Source: Phyllobacterium zundukense
Lineage (GTDB): Bacteria; Pseudomonadota; Alphaproteobacteria; Rhizobiales; Rhizobiaceae
DNA length: 64,000 bases
NCBI RefSeq assembly: GCF_002764115.1
Contig: NZ_CP017940.1
Span: 3,880,501-3,944,500 of the forward strand
Direction: 5' to 3'
The notes beneath the pieces are model-generated. The model did not search any database. It saw nothing but the letters and a program-made list of their open reading frames with translations, and was not told the DNA's origin. This document shows, piece by piece, positions 57,778 to 64,000 of this stretch (its first letter is position 1; each line of letters starts with the position of its first letter). The translations under genes and the position numbers were made by a program.

Positions 57778-58068
57778 CTATTTATTGTCCGGATTCTTCA
57801 CTGCCCAATTCCATGGGCGTATATCGACCGACGCGAATAGCCCAGCCTTAGCATAAGGATCATTGGCCGCAATGTCCTTTGCTGCGGCGAGATCAGCAGC
57901 TTCGATGACTACCAGACTACCATTAGGCTTTGCATCGTCACCAAGGAAGGGCCCTGCAAACTTCAAGCGATCGCCGAGGCTGTTCAGATAGTCAAGGTGC
58001 ACAGTGCGTGTGTCCAGGCGCAGCTGCAAGTGATCATGCTTGTCGCTGCAGAGAAGGGCATAGAGCAT
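57778..58068 (-). CDS. YciI-like protein
   Basis: A 96-residue ferredoxin-like dimeric alpha-beta barrel protein of the YciI family. It begins MLYALLCSDKHDHLQLRLDT, with conserved HLDYLNSLGDRLKFAGPFLG (His of the active-site-like cleft), GSLVVIEAADLAAAKDIAAN and PYAKAGLFASVDIRPWNW. Biochemical role is unknown. It lies between gpsA (16 bp) and the EVE gene (10 bp). Confidence 0.92.
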   Translation of the reverse strand: MLYALLCSDKHDHLQLRLDTRTVHLDYLNSLGDRLKFAGPFLGDDAKPNGSLVVIEAADLAAAKDIAANDPYAKAGLFASVDIRPWNWAVKNPDNK

Positions 58069-58084
58069 TCAAAGTCTCCCGTGT

Positions 58085-59071
58085 TCAATCTTCGGTCTTC
58101 AAGGGCCGTGCAAGCAGGGCCTCCATAGCCTCGTCAATGGTGATTTGCCGGTCGAGTATCTGCGCAACAGCGGCAATGATTGGAGCCTCGATATTCTTGC
58201 GGGCAGCAAGCTCGGTCGCAATGGCTGCAGTCGCCACCCCTTCCGCAAGCGGCCTGCCGGTCAGATCCTCGCCGCGTCCGAGGGCAAGACCATAAGAATA
58301 ATTGCGCGACTGCGGCGTCGAGCAAGTCAGCATCAGGTCGCCGAGACCGGAAAGGCCCATGATGGTCTCCGGTCTTGCACCGAGCGCTTGGCCGATACGG
58401 CGCAGCTCGACAAATCCGCGTGTGACGAGCGCCGCCTGGGCACTGGCGCCAAAACCACGGCCGATCGCCGCGCCAGCAGCAATGGCGAGCACATTTTTGA
58501 GGGCACCGCCGACTTCCACCCCGGTCAAATCGTCCGTCGAATAGCAGCGGAAGGTTGGACCGGACAGCGTCAAGGCAATGCGATCGGCCAGTGCCTGGCT
58601 ACGCGCTGCAACTGTCACAGCCGTGGGCAGTCCTTTGGCGACATCGGTTGCAAAGCTTGGTCCTGACAGCGCTCCAAGCGCGTGATCTGGCAAGATGCTG
58701 GCAACAACCTCGGACATGAGCAGGCCGCTCTTGCGCTCAATACCCTTGGCGCAAATGACCAGCGGAGGCTCGACTGGTATCCGATCCTTCAATTCCTGCA
58801 TTGCACCGGCTAGGACCTGTGCTGGAATCACGCAAAGGATGAGGTCGCAGTTGTTGAGGACCTCGCCCGCATCCGTGCTTGCCTTGAGCGAAGGATGCAG
58901 GTCGATATCGGGAAGATAAGCATTGTTACGATGGTTCCTGTTGATGGATTCAACAGTTACCGCATCGCGGGCGTAGAGCCGGACAATATTGCCGTTTTGC
59001 GCCGCCATGGTGCCAAGCGCCGTACCCCAGGCTCCCCCACCAAGTACTGCGATCGTTGGTCTGTCGCTCAT
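58085..59071 (-). CDS. gpsA: Glycerol-3-phosphate dehydrogenase [NAD(P)+]
   Basis: A 328-residue enzyme making sn-glycerol-3-phosphate for phospholipids. NAD motif [20 protein letters not shown] at residues 8-27; [20 protein letters not shown]; catalytic Lys in [40 protein letters not shown] near the substrate site. ATG 59071 overlaps the tsaD stop (ATGA), so the two are co-translated, an arrangement frequent in Rhizobiales. Confidence 0.96.
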   Translation of the reverse strand: MSDRPTIAVLGGGAWGTALGTMAAQNGNIVRLYARDAVTVESINRNHRNNAYLPDIDLHPSLKASTDAGEVLNNCDLILCVIPAQVLAGAMQELKDRIPVEPPLVICAKGIERKSGLLMSEVVASILPDHALGALSGPSFATDVAKGLPTAVTVAARSQALADRIALTLSGPTFRCYSTDDLTGVEVGGALKNVLAIAAGAAIGRGFGASAQAALVTRGFVELRRIGQALGARPETIMGLSGLGDLMLTCSTPQSRNYSYGLALGRGEDLTGRPLAEGVATAAIATELAARKNIEAPIIAAVAQILDRQITIDEAMEALLARPLKTED

Positions 59072-60147
59072 GCCTTGGCTCCCCGTCGGCCGGCACCAAT
59101 CAAGGGTACCGATTGCATGTCCAACGGCCAGCGCGAGCGCGGCGCGACGTCGAGCGAATCGGGGGGGGTACGGTTTGCGCGCTCGGCGCCCGCCCAGGCA
59201 ATCATGGCAGCGTTATCGGTGCATAGCGCCATGGGCGGTGCGATAAAACGAAAGCCGTTGGCAGAGCAAAGATCCTGCAGGCACCCGCGCAAGACATTGT
59301 TTGCGGCGACACCGCCGGCGACCACCAATGCCGGGTCCTCGACATTCGGGAAGCTTTGGCGAAACCGCATCAGTGAGCGGGACACTCGGTCATCCAGCGT
59401 ATCGGCGACAGCGGTCTGGAAGGCTGCACAAATATCATTGACGTCCGTCTGCGACAACGGTTCCAATGTCGTCGCCAACTGCCTCACCGCCGTTTTCAGG
59501 CCGGAGAAGGAGAAATCAAGCCGTTCCTCGCCTTTCAGCGGGCGTGGCAGCGTGAAACGGTCGGGATCACCGAGAAGAGCAGCTTTCTCCACCTCGGGTC
59601 CGCCGGGATAGGGCAGGCCGAGCAGTTTGGCAGTCTTGTCGAATGCCTCTCCGAGCGCATCGTCGATCGTTGTGCCGAGCCGCTCGTAATCGCCAAGACC
59701 TTTGACCAGGACCATCTGCGTGTGGCCGCCGGATACCAGCAGCAGCAAATAGGGAAAATCGATGCGATCCGTAAGCCGCGGGGTCAGCGCATGACCTTCG
59801 AGGTGGTTGATGGCATAAAATGGCTTCTGGCCCGCCATGGCAATCGCCTTCCCGGTCATCAGTCCAACAATCAATCCACCGATCAGCCCGGGTCCGGCGG
59901 TCGCGGCTACGGCATCGACGTCATCGAGGGTCATTTGTGCTTCATGCAATGCTTGACCGATCAGCCTGTCAAGCACTTCTACATGGGCGCGCGCGGCAAT
60001 TTCTGGTACCACGCCGCCATAGGGCGCGTGATCGTCGATCTGACTCAGAACGACGTTCGACAGAATGCGGCCATTGCCTTGATCGTCGCGTTCGACAATC
60101 GCTGCGGCCGTTTCGTCACAGCTTGTCTCAATACCCAAAACACGCAT
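59068..60147 (-). CDS. tsaD: tRNA t6A37 threonylcarbamoyltransferase TsaD
   Basis: A 359-residue ASKHA-fold enzyme that transfers the threonylcarbamoyl group to A37. It begins [20 protein letters not shown]. The metal-binding histidines are in [13 protein letters not shown], with [20 protein letters not shown] and the C-terminal [21 protein letters not shown] run of eight C (in the coding strand, near 59161-59168) encodes Thr-Pro-Pro close to the C-terminus without breaking the frame. ATG 60147 is used; the product is the substrate for MtaB, encoded at 10.6-11.9 kb. Confidence 0.95.
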   Translation of the reverse strand: MRVLGIETSCDETAAAIVERDDQGNGRILSNVVLSQIDDHAPYGGVVPEIAARAHVEVLDRLIGQALHEAQMTLDDVDAVAATAGPGLIGGLIVGLMTGKAIAMAGQKPFYAINHLEGHALTPRLTDRIDFPYLLLLVSGGHTQMVLVKGLGDYERLGTTIDDALGEAFDKTAKLLGLPYPGGPEVEKAALLGDPDRFTLPRPLKGEERLDFSFSGLKTAVRQLATTLEPLSQTDVNDICAAFQTAVADTLDDRVSRSLMRFRQSFPNVEDPALVVAGGVAANNVLRGCLQDLCSANGFRFIAPPMALCTDNAAMIAWAGAERANRTPPDSLDVAPRSRWPLDMQSVPLIGAGRRGAKA

Positions 60148-60242
60148 CAATAAATCTGATATCCTTCGCCGCATTGCCCGTCGAATAAAAGCTCGTTAGG
60201 TAGAAGTCACATTTTGAACTCGCGTAACACGGACAGCGGCCA

Positions 60243-61172
60243 ATGCAAACAAAAACGCTCAAGATCGGTACACGTGGGAGTGCGCTTGCACTTGCACAAG
60301 CCCGTGAGACGCGTGACCGGCTGATAAAAGCCCACGAACTTCGCGAGGAAAATATCGAGATCGTCGTCATTTCGACCAGCGGCGACCGGATCCAGGACCG
60401 GCCACTGGCAGAAGTCGGTGGCAAAGGTTTGTTCACACTTGAGATCGAGGAACAGCTTGCAGATGGTCGTATCGACCTAGCCGTCCATTCCTCAAAGGAC
60501 ATGCCGACATTCCTGCCTGAAGGCCTTCATCTTTCGATCTTCCTTGAACGCGAAGACCCGCGCGATGCCTTTATTGGCCGGGACGTCAAGAAACTGCTGG
60601 ACCTGGCCCGTGGTGCCGTTGTCGGCTCCGCTTCGCTGCGTCGGCAGGCGCTGATCCGCCGTGTTCGTCCCGACCTCAAAGTCGTCAATTTTCGCGGCAA
60701 TGTCGAGACGCGCTTGCGGAAACTCGCCGATGGCGAGGTGGATGCGACGTTCCTTGCCTATGCCGGCCTAAAACGTCTCGGGCTTGGTGGCGCCGTTACG
60801 GAGCTGATGGATGTAAAGACCTTCCCGCCGGCTCCAGGGCAAGGAGCAATTACGGTGGAGAGCCGCATCGGCGATGAGCGGATCGATGGATTGCTTGCTC
60901 CCCTCAATCATCTGCCGACGTCCACGGCACTGGCATGTGAGCGCGCATTTCTTGGCGCCCTCGATGGATCCTGCCGCACACCGATAGCTGGCCTGGCGAC
61001 GGTTTCAGGAGAGGTTATCCAATTCCACGGTATGATTCTTCTGCCCGATGGCAGCGAAGCGCACGAGGTGATTGGCGAGGGCACACTTTCTGACGCGGCG
61101 GAGATCGGACGCGACGCCGCGCTGCGGGTGCGCGAGCTGGCTGGGGCACATTTCTTCACGGATTGGCTCTGA
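60243..61172 (+). CDS. hemC: Hydroxymethylbilane synthase
   Basis: A 309-residue porphobilinogen deaminase. It begins [20 protein letters not shown], with [40 protein letters not shown] and [20 protein letters not shown]. The dipyrromethane cofactor Cys is in [13 protein letters not shown] (about residue 243). It polymerises four porphobilinogens to hydroxymethylbilane. It is divergent from tsaD and followed 2 bp later by hemD. Confidence 0.96.
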   Translation: MQTKTLKIGTRGSALALAQARETRDRLIKAHELREENIEIVVISTSGDRIQDRPLAEVGGKGLFTLEIEEQLADGRIDLAVHSSKDMPTFLPEGLHLSIFLEREDPRDAFIGRDVKKLLDLARGAVVGSASLRRQALIRRVRPDLKVVNFRGNVETRLRKLADGEVDATFLAYAGLKRLGLGGAVTELMDVKTFPPAPGQGAITVESRIGDERIDGLLAPLNHLPTSTALACERAFLGALDGSCRTPIAGLATVSGEVIQFHGMILLPDGSEAHEVIGEGTLSDAAEIGRDAALRVRELAGAHFFTDWL

Positions 61173-61174
61173 CG

Positions 61175-61969
61175 ATGAAAACGGTTCTGGTCACACGACC
61201 CCAGCCGGGCGCGACCAGAACAGCGGAACGTCTGCTTTGCAGCGGCTTCTTGCCTTTGGTTTTGCCGCTAACTGAAATTGTTGCCCTTCCAGCGAAAAAA
61301 CCTGCCGGAAAATTTAGTGCGGTCGCTGTAACAAGCGCCAGTGCGTTGCGGCAGGCATCGGACGAGGCGCTGCTGCCTCTTCTCAATCTGCCTTGCTTCG
61401 TTGTGGGGGAAGCAACCGCCGCGATGGCCCGTGCCCGCGGCTTTGAAACTGTCACGACAGGAGATGGTGACGGCGCGTCGCTAGCCCAAACAGTGATTGA
61501 GGAATCGTGCACTGGGGCGCGGATTCTTTATTTGACCGGGCGTGTCCGTGCACCAGATTTTGAACATTCCTTGCGAAAAGCACGCATTCATTTCCGGACG
61601 CTGACGTCCTACGATACGGTTTCAGTCAGTTATACAACTGATTTCTTGTTGAATTTTTTCAGTAAGGGAAAGCTTGACTATTGTCTCTTGTACTCGCGCT
61701 GGAGTGCGGAGGAATTTATGCGCTTGGCCGGTCAAGTGGAGATCGCTCATCACCTTGATAACACATCAATTTTATGTCTTTCCAGCAGGATCTCCGAGGT
61801 ACTGAGCGGGCTGCGTAATGCTTCGGTCCATGTCGCGAACAAGCCGAATGAAGACGCTCTCTTCGACTTATGCAAAGGGCATAAATCTTTGTGGCTGCCT
61901 TCTAATAAAATTGTGCCGTTTCGCAGTCGGAACTTCCTTGCTAGCCTCGCACAGACCAGAATTTTATGA
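61175..61969 (+). CDS. hemD: Uroporphyrinogen-III synthase
   Basis: A 264-residue two-domain HemD. The family is poorly conserved; visible markers are the start VLVTRPQPGATRTAERLLCS, FSAVAVTSASALRQASDEAL, FVVGEATAAMARARGFETVT, ARILYLTGRVRAPDFEHSLR and SRWSAEEFMRLAGQ. It closes the tetrapyrrole ring to uroporphyrinogen III. Position directly after hemC and before the mitofilin-like gene and hemY is the normal alphaproteobacterial order. The 3' quarter is more AT-rich than the neighbours. Confidence 0.93.
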   Translation: MKTVLVTRPQPGATRTAERLLCSGFLPLVLPLTEIVALPAKKPAGKFSAVAVTSASALRQASDEALLPLLNLPCFVVGEATAAMARARGFETVTTGDGDGASLAQTVIEESCTGARILYLTGRVRAPDFEHSLRKARIHFRTLTSYDTVSVSYTTDFLLNFFSKGKLDYCLLYSRWSAEEFMRLAGQVEIAHHLDNTSILCLSSRISEVLSGLRNASVHVANKPNEDALFDLCKGHKSLWLPSNKIVPFRSRNFLASLAQTRIL

Positions 61970-61985
61970 TCGAGAGAGTCTTTCC

Positions 61986-63286
61986 ATGGCCAAATCTTCC
62001 GTTCCAAGACATTCAAAATCTGCCCGCAAGCCGGTGACGATTGAACTGGAGCCTGCTTCAGCTACGAAGACGACGCCAGGGGCAGCGAATGTGCCGGAAC
62101 CCGAACCGGTTGGCTTCGAACCAGTGAGCGCGGCCAAGACGGAAGTCGCTCAGGCCGATGTGACGAGCTCTGCGCCAAGTGACGAGCCGGCTTTATCCAG
62201 GTCATCTGCCCAGCCAGGGTCATTCGGGCGTGAGCAATCTTCCGATGGTCGAAAGCCCGGCGAATCAGCGACGGTGCCGCCGCTACAAAAGTCGAATGAC
62301 GCTCTTGGTCGCCTGGCGTCGGGACTTGTTGGCGGTGTCGTTGCACTTGTCGGTGCCGCGGCTTTGCAATGGGCGGGCGTGCTGCCGTCGCCGAAGGCAG
62401 ATGTTTCAGCGCTTGAGCAGCAAATAGCGGCGCTGCGAAACGCTCCCGTCCAAACGCTGGATGAAGGAGCGCAGGTGGCACTGAACGGTGCCGTGGAAAA
62501 TGCCAAACAGGCAGTTGGTCAAGTAGGAGCTCTTTCTGACGAGATCAGTTCGATCAAGCAAAGCATCGCAGAGGTTGAGAAAAAGGCACAAGCCGGCACA
62601 GGCGGCGCCGTTGACACCAGTGCCATCGATGCCCGCATTGCTGCGCTCGAAGCACAGCTGAGTGCCAGTCAGGAAAAAGTGGACCAGGCCGGGGGAGTCG
62701 CCGCCGGGGCAACGACAAGGCTGGATGCGCTGGAGAGCAAGGTCCACGATGCCTCCAGCCAGACCAACATGGCGCTTGCCATGGCCGCAACTGGCTTGAA
62801 GGCGGCTGTTGACCGCGGCGAGCCGTTTGCAGCTGAGCTCGACACCTATCTTGCGGTAGCGCCTGAGGCAGGTGAAATCGAAAGCCTCCGGGCCTATGCA
62901 ACGAAGGGTGTTTCGACCGTCAGCGCTCTTGCCAAGCAGTTTGACGATGTGGCCCCAAGAATCATTGCGGCGACACGTGACAATGATCCGAATGCAGGGG
63001 TGCTGGACGGCTATGGGCAAGTGCTGAAAGCCTTGTAGAAGCCCGTCCTGTTGGCATGGGTTGAAGGCGAGGGGACTGACGCGATTACTGCCCGGATTGA
63101 GGCGCATCTGAATGCCGGCGACATTGGCGCCGCCATTGCCGAGTGGGAAAAGCTGCCGGAGACGCCAAAGCCGCATCAACCGATTTCGCCAACGCCATGA
63201 AGGCGCGCCATGCAGCAGGAGAGGCCGTATCGAAAGCCCTTTCGGATGCCCTGACCGGCGTCAAGACCCCAGCCGCAGCCAATTAG
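61986..63286 (+). pseudogene. Mitofilin-like inner-membrane protein gene (COG4223), apparently frameshifted
   Basis: The intact frame runs from ATG 61986 to TAG 63036-63038 (350 residues). It encodes a Pro/Ser/Ala-rich N-terminus, one membrane helix (about residues 108-128, LASGLVGGVVALVGAAALQW), then coiled coil (VSALEQQIAALRNAP, IDARIAALEAQLSAS). After the stop the rest of the domain continues in other frames: LWASAESLVEARPVG, then VEGEGTDAITARIEAHLNAG, then STDFANAMKARHAAGEAVSK ending TPAAAN at TAG 63284-63286. Single-base indels at about 63007-63013, 63057-63062 and 63157-63166 explain this. They may be sequencing errors rather than true decay. Confidence 0.8.
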
Positions 63287-63299
63287 GAGCAAGAAGATC

Positions 63300-64000
63300 A
63301 TGATCCGTATTCTCGTCTTTCCTCGTAGTACTCCTGCTCGGTGTCGGATTTGCGTGGCTTGCCGACCGGCCTGGCGATCTCGTCGTGACGTTTGCCGGCA
63401 TGCAGTACAAAGTTACGCTGATGGTCGCGGCCTCAGCCATCGTTGCGATTGTTGCGGCTGTGATGCTTGCCTGGTGGGTCATCAAGAGTGTTGTGGCGTC
63501 GCCCTATGCGCTGCGGCGTCATTTCGTGCGCGCAAGCGTGACAGGGGGTATCAGTCGCTCTCAACCGGCCTCATTGCCGCCGGCGCCGGTGATGGCCAGA
63601 CGGCACGGCGGATGATCAAACAGGCAGAAAAACTGCTGAACGTCGATCAGGAGCCTTTGATCAAGCTGCTCGATGCCCAGGCCGCCATGCTGGAAGGGCG
63701 CGCGGACGATGCGCGAGCCAAATTCGAGGCAATGCTTGACGATCCGGAGACGAAGCTTCTTGGCCTGCGCGGACTTTACCTGGAGGCGCAGAGACTCGGT
63801 GCGCGCGACGCTTCGCGCCATTATGCCGAGGAAGCCGCCCTGCTCGCTCCCAACGTTGAATGGGCGGCCTCCGCTGCCCTCGGGCAAAAGACCACGCACG
63901 GCGATTGGGACGGCGCCCTCCTGCTGCTCGAGAAGCAGAAGGCGACAAAGCAGATCGACAAGGACAAGGCCAAACGTGAGCGCGCAGTGCTTCTGACTGC
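63300..64000 (+). pseudogene. hemY: HemY family protein, 5' part, apparently frameshifted and cut by window edge
   Basis: ATG 63300 follows AGGAGCAAGAAG and begins MIRILVF. The HemY N-terminus then goes on in other frames: LVVLLLGVGFAWLADRPGDL, VVTFAGMQYKVTLMVAASAI and, after a second break, GYQSLSTGLIAAGAGDGQTA and KLLDAQAAMLEGRADDARAK with TPR-like repeats to the window end. Indels are inferred at about 63317-63323 (one extra base) and 63522-63526 (one missing base). This HemY is the membrane TPR protein that follows hemD in many Proteobacteria, not the protoporphyrinogen oxidase. Whether the breaks are real is open. Confidence 0.78.

Noticed and set aside
59158..59172. Run of eight G (C in the coding strand) near the 3' end of tsaD, considered as a phase-variation tract or frameshift
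   Set aside because: The frame is intact through the run and continues to the stop shared with gpsA. Variation of an essential gene by slippage is unlikely.

Overview
The window is a stretch of core chromosome from a Hyphomicrobiales (Rhizobiales) alphaproteobacterium, probably close to the Brucellaceae/Phyllobacteriaceae. Three things point there: an Omp19-type lipoprotein that closely resembles the Brucella protein as I remember it; the gene neighbourhoods omp19-zapE-mdh-sucCD-sucAB-lpd, sdhCDAB, glnK-amtB-ftsK-lolA-xth and tsaD-hemC-hemD-mitofilin-hemY; and a CenR/OtpR-type regulator. GC is moderately high and genes are densely packed. I saw no rRNA, tRNA, insertion sequence, prophage, CRISPR array or defence island.

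Layout. 1-2 kb: the tail of a GNAT acetyltransferase, a DUF2794 protein, a probable structured non-coding RNA with its own terminator, and a DUF1223 protein. 2-8 kb: aconitase (acnA), divergent from the cytochrome c maturation operon ccmABCDG. 8-13 kb, minus strand: dapF-mtaB-ftsY-ispZ, with start/stop overlaps at dapF/mtaB and ftsY/ispZ. 13-17 kb: two redox enzymes, omp19 and zapE. 17-28 kb: TCA block mdh-sucC-sucD-sucA-sucB, then three small genes, then lpdA. 28-33 kb: a Pro/Ala-tailed membrane protein, a TraB/GumN protein, xerC, and rimM-trmD-rplS. 33-36 kb: an amino-acid ABC binding protein and permease without an adjacent ATPase, then leuC. 36-38.5 kb: queuosine precursor operon queC-queE-queD-queF (minus strand). 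39-43.5 kb: sdhCDAB. 43.5-48 kb: OsmC, a TerB-like membrane protein, an aldo/keto reductase, a UbiH-type hydroxylase and tesB. 48-55 kb: sigma-54-type promoter, glnK-amtB, ftsK, lolA and xth. 55-60 kb: cenR with a lone cyclic-nucleotide-binding protein, an L,D-transpeptidase, a methyltransferase, EVE and YciI proteins, and tsaD-gpsA. 60-64 kb: hemC-hemD, then a mitofilin-like gene and hemY, which carry five apparent single-base frameshifts in about 520 bp.

Functionally the window centres on aerobic energy metabolism: most of the TCA cycle from aconitase through 2-oxoglutarate dehydrogenase, succinyl-CoA synthetase, succinate dehydrogenase and malate dehydrogenase, with cytochrome c maturation and heme synthesis. 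Cell division and envelope genes (ftsK, zapE, ispZ, lolA, omp19), tRNA modification (mtaB, tsaD, trmD, que genes) and ammonium sensing and uptake (glnK-amtB) lie among them.

No clearly new multi-gene system is visible. The observations most worth following are the structured RNA candidate at 843-990, a QueD homologue whose catalytic cysteine position is asparagine, a cluster of GANTC methylation sites at 54.7 kb, a TAACG-rich repeat before lolA, and the frameshift cluster at the 3' end.
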